A stretch of DNA of 64,000 nucleotides, taken from contig NZ_RKHX01000002.1 of assembly GCF_003755175.1 (NCBI RefSeq), positions 186,001 to 250,000 on the forward strand, written 5' to 3'. The stretch comes from Cellulomonas sp. PhB150. Its GTDB lineage: Bacteria > Actinomycetota > Actinomycetes > Actinomycetales > Cellulomonadaceae. The translations under genes were made by a program, and so were the position numbers. Below, one piece after another: positions 1 through 10,669 of this stretch (its first letter is position 1; each line of letters opens with the position of its first letter). Below the pieces are notes generated by a model. It was not told where the DNA came from. It worked only from the letters and a program-made list of their open reading frames with translations, and searched no databases.

Positions 1-426
1 GTCGACGGCAACGACGTCCTCGCGGTCCTGGCCGCCACGCGCATCGCGCTCGACCGCGCGCGCCGCGGCGACGGCCCGACGTTCATCGAGGCCGTCACGT
101 ACCGGATCGGCCCGCACACGACGTCCGACGACCCGAAGCGCTACGTCGACGCGGCCGACGAGGCGCAGTGGGCGGCCAAGGACCCGATCGCCCGCCTGGA
201 GCGGCTGCTGCACGCGCGCGGCGCGTTGTCCGACGAGCGGGCGAGCCGGATCACCGCGAAGGCCGACGCGTTCGCCACGGCGATGCGCGACGGCTGCTAC
301 GGCCTGACCGACCCGGGTCCGCTGGGCCTGTTCGACGACGTCTTCGTCGAGCGGACGCCGTCGCTCGAACGGCAGCGCAGCGAGCACGCCGCGTACCTCG
401 CGATGTTCGAGGGGGGCGAGGAGTGA
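1..426 (+). CDS. bkdA: Branched-chain 2-oxo acid dehydrogenase E1 alpha subunit, C-terminal part
   Basis: The 5' end is cut by the window; 141 residues remain, read in frame from base 1. The piece begins with VDGNDVLAV and continues through a GPTFIEAVTYRIGPHTTSDD stretch, which is typical of the C-terminal half of thiamine-diphosphate E1 alpha subunits, where the loop holding GPHTTSDD lies near the active site. With E1 beta it decarboxylates branched 2-oxo acids such as 2-oxoisocaproate and transfers the acyl group to lipoyl-E2. Its stop overlaps the ATG of E1 beta by one base (TGATG), so the two are translationally coupled. The BCKDH assignment over pyruvate dehydrogenase rests on the leucine-degradation genes downstream. 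Confidence 0.9.
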   Translation, partial: VDGNDVLAVLAATRIALDRARRGDGPTFIEAVTYRIGPHTTSDDPKRYVDAADEAQWAAKDPIARLERLLHARGALSDERASRITAKADAFATAMRDGCYGLTDPGPLGLFDDVFVERTPSLERQRSEHAAYLAMFEGGEE

Positions 427-1433
427 TGGCCACCATGACCCTCGTCGGCGCCCTGAACTCCGGCTTGCGACGCGCGCTCGACGACGACCCGACCGTGGTG
501 CTCCTCGGCGAGGACATCGGCCGGCTCGGGGGAGTGTTCCGCGTGACCGACGGCCTGCAGCGCGACTTCGGGGCCGACCGCGTGATGGACGCGCCGCTCG
601 CCGAGGCCGGGATGATGGGCGTGGCCGTCGGGCTCGCCTACCGGGGGTTCCGGCCGGTCGTCGAGATCCAGTTCGACGGCTTCGTCTACCCCGCCCTCGA
701 CCAGCTGGTGACGCAGGTGGCGCGCATCCACTACCGGACCGCCGGCGCGGTGCGCATGCCGATCACGGTCCGCATCCCGTACGGCGGCGGGATCGGCGCG
801 GTCGAGCATCACTCCGAGTCGCCCGAGGCGTACTTCGCCCACACGCCGGGCTTGCGCGTGGTCACCTGCGCGAACCCGCAGGACGCGCACACGATGATCC
901 GCCAGGCGATCGCGTGCGACGACCCCGTCGTCTTCCTCGAGCCCAAGCGGCGCTACTGGGTCAAGGGCGAGGTCGACGAGGACCTCGCCCTGGACCCGCC
1001 GCTCGACCGGGCCCGCGTCGTGGTCGAGGGCGCCGACGTCACTCTGGCCGCCTACGGGCCGCTCGTCGTGACGGCCCGGGACGCCGCGCTCGCGGCGCTC
1101 GACGAGGGTCTCTCGGTCGAGGTCGTCGACCTGCGCTCGCTGGCCCCGCTGGACCTCGACACGCTCGAGGCGTCCGTCCGCAAGACCGGCCGGCTCGTCG
1201 TCACGCACGAGGCGCAGCGCACCGGCGGGCTCGGCGCGGAGATCGCCGCGAGCATCACCGACCGGTGCTTCGACGTCCTGAGGGCCGCTCCCGTGCGCGT
1301 GACCGGCTTCGACACGCCGTATCCCGCGTCGAAGGTCGAGGACCACTTCCTGCCGGACCTCGACCGGCTGCTCGACGCGGTCGACCGCGTGATGGGCAGA
1401 GCGCACTCGCTGACCGGCTGGAGGGCGTCATGA
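426..1433 (+). CDS. bkdB: Branched-chain 2-oxo acid dehydrogenase E1 beta subunit
   Basis: A 335-residue protein of the usual transketolase-pyrimidine plus transketolase-C length. It starts MATMTLVGALNSGLRRAL and has the conserved LLGEDIGRLGGVFR segment near residues 27-41, where the glutamate activates thiamine diphosphate in this family, and EIQFDGFVYPALDQ near residue 80. An open frame continues upstream but overlaps E1 alpha, so the ATG at 426, directly at the E1 alpha stop, was chosen. It forms the alpha2beta2 E1 heterotetramer. Its end overlaps the E2 start by ATGA. Substrate specificity is inferred from context and synteny with Rv2496c. Confidence 0.92.
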   Translation: MATMTLVGALNSGLRRALDDDPTVVLLGEDIGRLGGVFRVTDGLQRDFGADRVMDAPLAEAGMMGVAVGLAYRGFRPVVEIQFDGFVYPALDQLVTQVARIHYRTAGAVRMPITVRIPYGGGIGAVEHHSESPEAYFAHTPGLRVVTCANPQDAHTMIRQAIACDDPVVFLEPKRRYWVKGEVDEDLALDPPLDRARVVVEGADVTLAAYGPLVVTARDAALAALDEGLSVEVVDLRSLAPLDLDTLEASVRKTGRLVVTHEAQRTGGLGAEIAASITDRCFDVLRAAPVRVTGFDTPYPASKVEDHFLPDLDRLLDAVDRVMGRAHSLTGWRAS

Positions 1434-2812
1434 TCCGCACGATCACGCTGCCCGACCTGGGTGAGGGACTGACCGAGTCCGACCTGGTCGAGTGGACGGT
1501 CGCGGTGGGGGACACGGTCACGCTCAACCAGGTGGTCGCCGAGGTGGAGACCGCGAAGGCCTTGGTGCAGCTGCCCTCCCCGTACGCCGGGGTGGTGGCC
1601 GAGCTGCTGGTCGCGGCCGGCGCGACCGTGCCGGTGGGTGCCCCGCTGATGACGATCACGGTCGACGAGCCGAGCGTCGTGCCCGACGGCGCAGGACCAC
1701 TCGTGGAGGACGCCGCCGACGAGCCCGCGAAGGCGCCTGAGCGGACCGCGGTCCTCGTCGGGTACGGGCCGCTCGTCGAGGCCTCGTCCCGGCCGCGGCG
1801 CCGGGAACGGTCGGCGGCCTGGGTGGCCGCGCACGTGGTTGACGCGGTTGCCCTCGCCGGCCGACCGATCGGCCCACGCGTCCTGCCGCCGGTCCGCAAG
1901 CTCGCGCACGACCTCGGCGTCGACCTGAACCGGATGGAGGGGACCGGCAAGGACGGGCTGATCACGCGCGAGGACGTCCTGCACGTCGTCTCGGGCGACC
2001 GCTCCGCGCCGGTGGCGGGCCGCAACGCACCCGCGCGCCCGGCGCCCGTGCGCAGCGTGTCCGCGCGCCCGCCCCTGTCCCCGCCGCGGGTCACGACGTC
2101 GCAGGGATCGACCCGCGAGCGGCGTACCGCCGTCACCGGCGTCCGCAAGCAGACCGCCGCCGCGATGGTGACCAGCGCGTTCACCGCCCCGCACGCCTCG
2201 ACGTCGGTCACGGTCGACGTCACGCCCGCCCTCGAGCTGCTCGAGCACCTGCGTGCCGACCGCGCGATGGCCGGGCACCGGCTCACGATCCTCACGCTCG
2301 TCGCCAAGGCCGTGACGATCGCGATCGGACGCAACCCGTCACTCAACGCGCACTGGGACGAGAAAGCCGGGGAGATCGTCGAGTACGCCTACGTGAACCT
2401 CGGCATCGCGGCGGCCACCGCGCGAGGGCTGCTCGTCCCGAGCATCAAGGACGCCGACGGGCTCCGGCTCCCGGCCCTGGCTGACGCGATCGACGCGCTC
2501 ACCGAGGCCGCCCGGGCGGGCACGACGACGCCCGCCGACCTCGCGGGCGGGACGATCACGATCACCAACATCGGCGTGCTCGGCGTCGACACCGGGACCC
2601 CGATCCTCGTGCCCGGGCAGGCGGCGATCCTCGCGATGGGCGCGATCCGGCGACGGCCCTGGGAGCTCCAGGACGAGATCGCGCTCCGGCACGTGATGAC
2701 GCTGAGCGTCTCGTTCGACCACCGCCTCGTCGACGGCGCCGAGGCGGCGCACTTCCTCACCGACGTCGCGGGGGTCCTCGCCCGGCCCGGGACGGTGCTG
2801 AGCCTGGTCTGA
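1430..2812 (+). CDS. bkdC: Branched-chain 2-oxo acid dehydrogenase E2 (lipoamide acyltransferase)
   Basis: A 460-residue E2 core protein. Order of domains: one lipoyl domain (residues 1-77) with the lipoylation lysine K43 in ETAKA; a linker; a peripheral-subunit-binding domain (about 145-183, VRKLAHDLGVDL...GKDGLITREDV); a Pro/Ala/Arg-rich linker; and the catalytic acyltransferase domain ending with DHRLVDG, whose His and Asp are the catalytic pair. It transfers the branched acyl group from lipoate to CoA. No E3 (lipoamide dehydrogenase) gene is present here, so E3 must be supplied from elsewhere. It ends one base before the stop of the convergent tetR gene. Confidence 0.93.
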   Translation: MIRTITLPDLGEGLTESDLVEWTVAVGDTVTLNQVVAEVETAKALVQLPSPYAGVVAELLVAAGATVPVGAPLMTITVDEPSVVPDGAGPLVEDAADEPAKAPERTAVLVGYGPLVEASSRPRRRERSAAWVAAHVVDAVALAGRPIGPRVLPPVRKLAHDLGVDLNRMEGTGKDGLITREDVLHVVSGDRSAPVAGRNAPARPAPVRSVSARPPLSPPRVTTSQGSTRERRTAVTGVRKQTAAAMVTSAFTAPHASTSVTVDVTPALELLEHLRADRAMAGHRLTILTLVAKAVTIAIGRNPSLNAHWDEKAGEIVEYAYVNLGIAAATARGLLVPSIKDADGLRLPALADAIDALTEAARAGTTTPADLAGGTITITNIGVLGVDTGTPILVPGQAAILAMGAIRRRPWELQDEIALRHVMTLSVSFDHRLVDGAEAAHFLTDVAGVLARPGTVLSLV

Positions 2813-3406
2813 CTACGGCCGGCCCAGGGCGGCCAGCGCCATCTCCTCCAGCAGCGCCCGGGTCCGGGACGCCGTCACCGACCGGGCGCTGTGCGGGGTC
2901 GAGTTGAGCAGGCCGAAGGTGGCCTGCGCGCGCATCCGCAGCTCGGCGCGCTCGGTCGTCGGGCCGAGCCGGTGCAGCACGTCGACCCACAGGTCCACGT
3001 AGCGGCGCTGCAGGGCGCGCACGGACTCGCGGTCCTGCGGGGACAGCGCCGCCAGGTCGCGGTCCTGCACGCGGATGACGTCGGGGTCGCGCAGGGCGAA
3101 GTCGACGTGGAAGCGCACGAGGGCCGCCAAGGCGGAGGCGTCGTCGGCCGCGGCGTCCACCACGGCGCGGCCCCCCGCGAGCAGCCCCTCGCTCACGCCC
3201 ACGAGCAGCGCCGCGAGCACGGCCTGCTTGCTGGCGAAGTGCCGGTAGACGGCCGGCCCGCTCACGCCGACGGACGCCCCGAGGTCCTCGATCGACACGC
3301 CGTCGAACCCGCGGGCGGCGAAGAGCCGGCCGGCCGACGAGAGCAGCGCGTCGCGGCGCTCGGCCTTCGCGCGGCCACGCGCGGTGGGCAGGACCTCGGC
3401 GCTCAT
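2813..3406 (-). CDS. TetR-family repressor of the leucine/branched-chain acid genes
   Basis: A 197-residue TetR protein. The N-terminal helix-turn-helix spans about residues 14-62 (LSSAGRLFAARGFDGVSIED then VGVSGPAVYRHFASK), followed by an all-helical ligand domain. The ATG at 3406 has a good AAGGAG ribosome site. The gene sits between the bkd genes and the divergent accD1 operon, as Rv2506 does in the M. tuberculosis locus. A 22-bp near-perfect palindrome lies in the divergent promoter (3452-3473). Likely ligand: an acyl-CoA intermediate of leucine degradation, by analogy only. Confidence 0.88.
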   Translation of the reverse strand: MSAEVLPTARGRAKAERRDALLSSAGRLFAARGFDGVSIEDLGASVGVSGPAVYRHFASKQAVLAALLVGVSEGLLAGGRAVVDAAADDASALAALVRFHVDFALRDPDVIRVQDRDLAALSPQDRESVRALQRRYVDLWVDVLHRLGPTTERAELRMRAQATFGLLNSTPHSARSVTASRTRALLEEMALAALGRP

Positions 3407-3437
3407 CGGGCTCCTTCGTGGACAACGCGGTGGGAGA

Positions 3438-3443
3438 ACTGTA
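3438..3443 (-). promoter_or_regulatory. Possible -10 box (TACAGT) of the tetR gene
   Basis: On the minus strand the sequence reads TACAGT here, 31 bases before the tetR ATG, leaving room for a short leader with AAGGAG. The 22-bp palindrome lies just upstream, where the -35 element would sit, which would give autorepression. Supported by sequence match only. Confidence 0.35.
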
Positions 3444-3451
3444 GCCTCCTT

Positions 3452-3473
3452 TCAGTTAGTGATCCCTAACTGA
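3452..3473. promoter_or_regulatory. 22-bp palindromic operator for the TetR repressor
   Basis: The arms TCAGTTAG and CTAACTGA are perfect reverse complements. The centre TGATCC contains the palindrome GATC, so 20 of 22 positions are symmetric. It lies in the 103-bp divergent gap between tetR and accD1. TetR regulators commonly bind such dyads, and the position fits control of both genes. Binding itself is inferred. Confidence 0.8.
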
Positions 3474-3509
3474 GTTGTCCTCTCCAGCCACCCCTTGGAG
3501 ACAGCGTCG

Positions 3510-5108
3510 ATGGAGATGCTCACCAGCACGGCCGTCCCGTCCGCGGACTCGTTCCGCGCCAACGACGAGTCCCAGCGCGCGCTCGTCGGGCAGCTGCGCG
3601 ACCGGCTGCGCACCGCGGCGCTCGGCGGACCCGAGCGCTCGCGCGAGCGTCACGTGGCCCGCGGCAAGCTGCTCCCGCGCGAGCGGATCGACGTGCTGCT
3701 CGACGACGGCAGCCCGTTCCTCGAGGTCGCGCCGCTCGCCGCCTACGAGCTCTACGACGGCGAGGCGCCCGGCGCCGGGGTCATCGCGGGCATCGGCCTC
3801 GTGCACGGCCGGCACGTCATGGTGCTGTCCAACGACGCGACCGTGAAGGGCGGCACGTACTTCCCGCTGACGGTCAAGAAGCACCTGCGGGCGCAGGAGA
3901 TCGCCCTGGAGAACCGGCTGCCCTGCCTCTACCTCGTCGACTCCGGCGGTGCGTTCCTGCCCAAGCAGGACGAGGTGTTCCCGGACCGCGACCACTTCGG
4001 GCGGATCTTCTTCAACCAGGCGCGGATGTCCGCCGCGGGGATCCCGCAGATCGCGTGCGTGATGGGCTCGTGCACCGCGGGCGGCGCGTACGTGCCTGCG
4101 ATGAGCGACGAGACGGTCATCGTGCGCGACCAGGGGACGATCTTCCTGGGCGGCCCGCCGCTGGTGAAGGCGGCGACCGGCGAGGTCGTGACCGCCGAGG
4201 AGCTCGGCGGCGGCGAGCTGCACGCGCGTACGTCCGGCGTCACCGACCACCTCGCGGAGAACGACGCGCACGCGCTGCAGATCGTCCGCGACATCGTCGC
4301 GACCCTGCCCGCGCCGCGCGGCACCGCGTGGGACGTCCACGAGAGCCGGCCGCCCGCCGCGGCCGAGGACGAGCTGTACGGCGTGGTCCCCACCGACCTG
4401 CTCACCCCGTACGACGTGCGCGAGGTCATCGCGCGGCTCGTCGACGGCAGCGAGCTGCACGAGTTCAAGCGCGAGTACGGCACCACGCTGGTCACCGGGT
4501 TCGCGCGGCTGCACGGGCACCCCGTCGGGATCGTCGCGAACAACGGGGTGCTGTTCGCCGAGTCCGCGCTCAAGGGTGCGCACTTCGTCGAGCTGTGCGA
4601 CCAGCGCGGCATCCCGCTCGTGTTCCTGCAGAACGTCAACGGCTTCATGGTCGGCCGCGACTACGAGGCGGGCGGCATCGCGAAGCACGGCGCCAAGATG
4701 GTCACGGCGGTCGCGACGACGCGCGTGCCCAAGCTGACCGTGGTGATCGGCGGCTCGTTCGGCGCCGGCAACTACTCGATGTGCGGGCGGGCGTACTCGC
4801 CGCGGTTCCTGTGGATGTGGCCCGCGAGCCGGATCTCGGTGATGGGCGGACCGCAGGCGGCCTCCGTGCTGGCCACCGTCCGCCGCGAGCAGCTCGGCGA
4901 CGGCTGGAGCGCCGAGGACGAGGAGGCGTTCAAGGCGCCGCTGCGCGAGCAGTACGAGACGCAGGGCAGCCCCTACTACGCGACTGCGCGCCTGTGGGAC
5001 GACGGGATCATCGACCCCGCCGACACCCGACGTGTGCTCGGCATGGCCCTCGACGTGTGCGCCACGGTGCCGCTCGGCGAGCCGCGCCTCGGCCTGTTCC
5101 GGATGTGA
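3510..5108 (+). CDS. accD1: Methylcrotonyl-CoA carboxylase carboxyltransferase (beta) subunit
   Basis: A 532-residue carboxyltransferase of usual length (N- and C-terminal crotonase-like lobes). Hallmarks include [18 protein letters not shown] at the start, [17 protein letters not shown] (the branched-acyl MCC/GCC type), [15 protein letters not shown] (oxyanion turn) and [20 protein letters not shown]. It moves CO2 from biotin to 3-methylcrotonyl-CoA, giving 3-methylglutaconyl-CoA. The ATG at 3510 was chosen; an in-frame TTG at 3495 and an ATG at 3516 are alternatives. It is the first gene of a five-gene operon and is probably repressed by the TetR at the upstream palindrome. Synteny matches Rv2502c. 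Confidence 0.93.
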   Translation: MEMLTSTAVPSADSFRANDESQRALVGQLRDRLRTAALGGPERSRERHVARGKLLPRERIDVLLDDGSPFLEVAPLAAYELYDGEAPGAGVIAGIGLVHGRHVMVLSNDATVKGGTYFPLTVKKHLRAQEIALENRLPCLYLVDSGGAFLPKQDEVFPDRDHFGRIFFNQARMSAAGIPQIACVMGSCTAGGAYVPAMSDETVIVRDQGTIFLGGPPLVKAATGEVVTAEELGGGELHARTSGVTDHLAENDAHALQIVRDIVATLPAPRGTAWDVHESRPPAAAEDELYGVVPTDLLTPYDVREVIARLVDGSELHEFKREYGTTLVTGFARLHGHPVGIVANNGVLFAESALKGAHFVELCDQRGIPLVFLQNVNGFMVGRDYEAGGIAKHGAKMVTAVATTRVPKLTVVIGGSFGAGNYSMCGRAYSPRFLWMWPASRISVMGGPQAASVLATVRREQLGDGWSAEDEEAFKAPLREQYETQGSPYYATARLWDDGIIDPADTRRVLGMALDVCATVPLGEPRLGLFRM

Positions 5109-5113
5109 GCGCG

Positions 5114-7041
<1,928 letters not shown>

Positions 7042-7045
<4 letters not shown>

Positions 7046-8226
7046 GCCTGCGACTGACTCCTGAGCAGCAGCGACTGAGCGACGAGGTGCGCGACTTCGC
7101 CGACACCGTCGTCGCCCCCGCGGCGTACAAGTACGACACGCTGCGCGAGCTGCCCTACGAGATCATCGGCCAGATGGGCGAGATGGGGCTGTTCGGCCTG
7201 CCCTTCCCGCGCGAGTACGGCGGCCAGGGACGCGACTACGTCGACCTGTGCCTCGCCGTCGAGCAGCTCGCGCGCGTCGACCAGTCCATCGCGGTGACCC
7301 TCGAGGCGGGCGTGGGGCTGGGCGCGATGCCGGTGTTCCGGGACGGGACCGAGGCGCAGAAGCAGGAGTGGCTGCCGATGCTCACGGCGGGGACCGCGCT
7401 CGCGGGCTTCGGGCTGACGGAGGCCGACGCGGGCTCGGACGCCGCGGGCACGCGGACCACGGCGGTGCTCGACGACGGGCAGTGGGTCATCAACGGCACC
7501 AAGCAGTTCATCACCAACTCGGGCTCGAAGATCACGCGCCTGGTGACCATCACGGCGGTGACCGGCGAGAGCGTGCGTGCCGACGGGTCCGTGAAGAAGG
7601 AGCTCACCGCGATCCTCGTCCCGAGCGGGACGCCCGGCTTCACGGTCCTGCCCGCCTACGACAAGGTCGGCTGGCACACCTCGGACACCCACCCGCTGCG
7701 CTTCGAGGACGTGCGCGTGCCGGAGGCTAATCTGCTGGGGGAGCGGGGGCGCGGCTTCGCGTCGTTCATCCGGACGCTCGACGAGGGCCGGGTGGCGTTC
7801 GCCGCGCTGGGTGCGGGCGCCGCGCAGGGGTGCCTGGAGGAGGCGGTGCGCTACGCCAAGAGCCGGAACGTGTTCGGCCACCCGATCGGCGAGAACCAGC
7901 ACATCGCGTTCACCATCGCCCGGATGCAGACCCGCGTGCACGCCGCTCGCCTGGCCTGGTTCGACGCCGCGACCCGGCTGGCGGCGGGCCGGCCGTTCAA
8001 GCTCGAGGCCAGCCTGGCCAAGCTGATCGCGAGCGAGGCCGCGATGGACAACGCGCGCGACGCGACGCAGATCTTCGGCGGCTACGGGCTGATGAACGAG
8101 AACCCCGTGGCCCGGCACTACCGCGACTCGAAGATCCTCGAGATCGGCGAGGGGACCACCGAGATCCAGCTCATGGTCATCGCCCGCGAGCTCGGGTTCG
8201 CGGGGGCATCGGGGGCACCGCGATGA
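7042..8226 (+). CDS. Acyl-CoA dehydrogenase, isovaleryl-CoA type
   Basis: A 394-residue FAD enzyme of the acyl-CoA dehydrogenase family. It shows the N-terminal helical domain, the GFGLTEADAGSDAAGTRT signature and the C-terminal YRDSKILEIGEGTTEIQ signature with the family glutamate. In the operon it would oxidise isovaleryl-CoA to 3-methylcrotonyl-CoA, the substrate of the carboxylase encoded upstream. Synteny matches fadE19 (Rv2500c). It is coupled on both sides by ATGA overlaps. Chain-length preference cannot be read from the sequence. Confidence 0.9.
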
Positions 8227-8699
8227 CTCGCGACGTCGTGCAGCGCGGGCTGTACTACGAGGAGATCGAGCCGGACGTCCGCTACCTGCACCGCCCCGGG
8301 CGCACGCTGACCGAGGCCGACAACGTCCTGTTCAGCACGTTGACGATGAACGGCCAGGCGCTGCACCTCGACGCGGCCTGGTCCGCCGACCAGCCGTTCG
8401 GGCAGCGGCTGGTGAACTCGATGATGACCCTGGCCGTCCTCGTCGGCAGCTCGGTCGACCAGCTGACCCAGGGCACGATCGTCGCCAACCTCGGATTCAC
8501 CGACGTGCGCTTTCCGCACCCGCTGTTCCACGGCGACACGCTCTACGCCGAGACGGTCGTCACCGCGAAGCGCCTCTCGGTCTCGCGGCCCGGCCAGGGC
8601 GTGGTCACGCTCGAGCACACCGGCCGCAACCAGGACGACGTCGTGGTCGCCACCGCCACCCGGTCGGTGCTGTTCTGGTGCCGGGACGCCGCGCCGTGA
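8223..8699 (+). CDS. MaoC-family hot-dog enoyl-CoA hydratase
   Basis: A 158-residue single hot-dog protein. The segment TLTEADNVLFSTLTMNGQALH near residues 31-51 carries the Asp/Asn-Leu-Thr-His pattern of MaoC dehydratases. In the matching M. tuberculosis locus (Rv2499c) it lies beside a CitE-like lyase. It most likely hydrates 3-methylglutaconyl-CoA, and possibly itaconyl- or mesaconyl-type CoA esters, to the hydroxyacyl-CoA cleaved by the next enzyme. The substrate is inferred from the locus. ATGA and GTGA overlaps join it to its neighbours. Confidence 0.85.
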   Translation: MTRDVVQRGLYYEEIEPDVRYLHRPGRTLTEADNVLFSTLTMNGQALHLDAAWSADQPFGQRLVNSMMTLAVLVGSSVDQLTQGTIVANLGFTDVRFPHPLFHGDTLYAETVVTAKRLSVSRPGQGVVTLEHTGRNQDDVVVATATRSVLFWCRDAAP

Positions 8700-9508
8700 C
8701 GGGCTTGTCGATGGGCCCGGCGATCCTGTTCTGCCCGGCCGACCGGCCCGACCGCTACGCGAAGGCCGCGGCGCGGGCCGATGCCGTGATCCTCGATCTC
8801 GAGGACGCGGTGTCGCCCGACGCGAAGCCTGCGGCCCGGCGCTGCCTGGTCGAGACGCCCCTGGACCCCGCGCGCACGATCGTCCGCCTGAACCCCGCGG
8901 GCACCGACGACCTCGCCGAGGACCTCCACGCGCTCGCCGCGACGCCCTACCGCACGGTGATGCTGGCCAAGACCGCCGCCGCGTCCGACGTCCGCACGCT
9001 GGCCCACTACGACGTGGTCGCGCTGGTCGAGACGGCCGCCGGCGTCGTGAACGCCTCGTCGATCGCTGCGGCGCCGAACGTCGTCGCCCTGATGTGGGGA
9101 GCCGACGACCTCGTCGCGTCACTCGGCGGGACCTCGAGCCGGGGACCGGACGGCGCGTACCGGGCGGTGGCGACGCACGCGCGCTCGACGGTGCTGCTGG
9201 CGGCGGGCGCGGTCGGCAAGACCGCGATCGACGCGGTCCACCTGGACCTCGACGACCTGGACGGGCTCGCCGCCGAGGTCGCCGACGCCGCGGCCAGCGG
9301 GTTCGGCGCGACGGCCTGCGTCCACCCGGCGCAGGTGCCGGTAGTCCGGGCCGCGTACCGCCCGTCCGACGCCCAGGTGCGGTGGGCGCGCGACGTGCTC
9401 GCGGCCGCCGTCGGCCAGCGCGGGGCGTTTCGCTGGGAGGGGTCGATGGTCGACGGCCCGATCCTGCGGCACGCCGAGCACGTGCTGGCGCGCGCGGCGA
9501 GCCGCTGA
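8696..9508 (+). CDS. citE: CitE-like beta-hydroxyacyl-CoA lyase (HMG-CoA/citramalyl-CoA lyase type)
   Basis: A 270-residue TIM-barrel lyase of the HpcH/HpaI-CitE family. Features are FCPADRPDRYAKA, the metal-site motif VILDLEDAVSPDAK, VALVETAAG, MWGADDLVASLGG and CVHPAQVPVV. The M. tuberculosis homologue Rv2498c is known to cleave both citramalyl-CoA and HMG-CoA. Here it would end leucine breakdown by giving acetyl-CoA and acetoacetate; no classical HMG-CoA lyase gene is in the window. The GTG at 8696 overlaps the MaoC stop (GTGA) and was preferred; ATG 8711 is the alternative. It ends one base from the convergent lacI stop. Confidence 0.87.
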   Translation: MTGLSMGPAILFCPADRPDRYAKAAARADAVILDLEDAVSPDAKPAARRCLVETPLDPARTIVRLNPAGTDDLAEDLHALAATPYRTVMLAKTAAASDVRTLAHYDVVALVETAAGVVNASSIAAAPNVVALMWGADDLVASLGGTSSRGPDGAYRAVATHARSTVLLAAGAVGKTAIDAVHLDLDDLDGLAAEVADAAASGFGATACVHPAQVPVVRAAYRPSDAQVRWARDVLAAAVGQRGAFRWEGSMVDGPILRHAEHVLARAASR

Positions 9509-9509
9509 G

Positions 9510-10532
9510 CTACGCGGACCCGCGCCAGACGACCGGCGTCTCCAGGACGATGCCGTCCACCTCGGGCTCGGAGCCGGCCACCTGCCGCAGCACCGACTCG
9601 GCCGCGCGCTGGCCCAGGCCCGCGGCCGGCTGGTGCACGGTCGAGAGCGGTGGCTGGCAGCGGGTGGCCCAGGCGCTGTCGTCGAACCCGACGACGCCGA
9701 CGTCCTCGGGCACCGAGCGGCCCGCCTCGCGCAGGGCCTCCAGCGCCCCCGCGGCGACCGCGTCCGAGGCCGCGAAGACGCCGTCGACGAGCGGCTCGCG
9801 CGCGAGCAGCGCGCGCATGCCCTCGAGCCCCGCGCCGTAGGAGTACAGCGGCACGCGCTCGACGAGAGACGGGTCGAACCCGTCGCCCAGGGCCTCGGTG
9901 AAGCCGGCGAGGCGGTCCGCGCCCGAGTCGCGGTCCAGGGCCGCGGCGATCATGCCGACCCGCGAGCGCCCGGTCTCCAGGAGACGCGACGTGATGGTGC
10001 GGGCCGAGCCGCGGTTGTCGATGCCGACGAACGCGGCCGTCCCGAGGTCGGGCGGGTGGCCGACGAAGGCGGCGGGCAGCGAGAGGCGCTCGACGACCCG
10101 GGTGATGGGGTCGTCCTGGCGGGCCGAGACGATGATGACGCCGTCGACGAAGCCGCCGCTGAGGTAGCGCGCAACGCGCTCGGTGTCGCGGTCGGAGTCC
10201 ACGATCAGGCAGACCATCTGGTAGTCCGAGGCCGACAGCGCGGTGTTGGCGCCGAGCAGGATCTCGCCGATGTTGGGATCCTCGAGGAACAGCGAGTGCG
10301 GCTCGTGGACGATGAAGCCCACCGCCTGCGATCGCTGCATGACCAGCGTGCGGGCCGCGGTGTTCGGGACGTAGCCGACCCTCTTGATAGCCGCCTCGAT
10401 GGCCTCGCGCGCGGTGGCCGAGACGTAGCCGTCCCCGTTGATGACGCGGCCGACCGTGCCGCGCGAGACGCCGGCCTCTGTGGCGACGTCGTGGACCGTG
10501 GCGCGGCGTCGTCGGCTCGGGGGAGAGGTCAC
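9510..10532 (-). CDS. LacI-family repressor of the galactoside operon
   Basis: A 340-residue LacI/GalR protein. The helix-turn-helix and hinge (residues 10-58) read ATVHDVATEAGVSRGTVGRV and later GYVPNTAARTL, followed by a periplasmic-binding-protein-like effector domain ending in the usual VVGFDDS...TVHQP region. The GTG at 10532 was chosen because a TAGAGT -10 box lies seven bases upstream (10540-10545), giving a leaderless start; an in-frame ATG at 10580 would add 16 residues but lies against operator 1. It is divergent from the GH42 gene and probably binds the two TGTGTGCACGT repeats between them. The inducer is probably a galactoside. Confidence 0.9.
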   Translation of the reverse strand: MTSPPSRRRRATVHDVATEAGVSRGTVGRVINGDGYVSATAREAIEAAIKRVGYVPNTAARTLVMQRSQAVGFIVHEPHSLFLEDPNIGEILLGANTALSASDYQMVCLIVDSDRDTERVARYLSGGFVDGVIIVSARQDDPITRVVERLSLPAAFVGHPPDLGTAAFVGIDNRGSARTITSRLLETGRSRVGMIAAALDRDSGADRLAGFTEALGDGFDPSLVERVPLYSYGAGLEGMRALLAREPLVDGVFAASDAVAAGALEALREAGRSVPEDVGVVGFDDSAWATRCQPPLSTVHQPAAGLGQRAAESVLRQVAGSEPEVDGIVLETPVVWRGSA

Positions 10533-10539
10533 GATCAGG

Positions 10540-10545
10540 ACTCTA
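10540..10545 (-). promoter_or_regulatory. -10 box (TAGAGT) for lacI
   Basis: On the minus strand TAGAGT is followed by seven bases and GTG. This is the spacing of leaderless actinobacterial promoters and supports the chosen lacI start. Confidence 0.5.
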
Positions 10546-10585
10546 TCGTCGCGACCCGTTGACGAGCCGGGACCGCCCATGCCAA

Positions 10586-10603
10586 TGTGTGCACGTACAC
10601 ACA
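10586..10603. promoter_or_regulatory. LacI-type operator O1
   Basis: TGTGTGCACGTACACACA, an 18-bp dyad with a single mismatched pair around a central CG, which is the LacI/GalR operator style. It shares CAATGTGTGCACGT with O2. A TTGACG at 10559-10564 followed about 18 bases later by CAATGT would put O1 over the -10 region of the rightward promoter. Confidence 0.85.
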
Positions 10604-10631
10604 AACCCCGGCGCTTCTCAGCTCGGTGCAA

Positions 10632-10649
10632 TGTGTGCACGTGCACACA
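10632..10649. promoter_or_regulatory. LacI-type operator O2 (perfect palindrome)
   Basis: TGTGTGCACGTGCACACA is perfectly symmetric over 18 bp. Its centre is 46 bp from that of O1, and it lies five bases before the AAGGAG ribosome site of the GH42 gene. Two sites this close would allow cooperative or looped repression of both divergent genes. Confidence 0.9.
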
Positions 10650-10669
10650 CGCAAAGGAGCGGGTAGACG

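Noticed and set aside
1052..2278. Long open frames antisense to the bkd, acc, GH42 and other genes
   Set aside because: At this GC content stop codons are rare in shadow frames; their products are Arg/Pro/Ala-rich without domains, and the opposite strand encodes clear enzymes.
3495..3509. TTG start five codons upstream of the accD1 ATG
   Set aside because: ATG 3510 is a more usual start codon; the extra residues METAS have no family support. Not excluded.
10580..10580. ATG as an alternative lacI start
   Set aside because: It lies against operator O1 and leaves a 16-residue extension without family support, while GTG 10532 has a well-placed -10 box.
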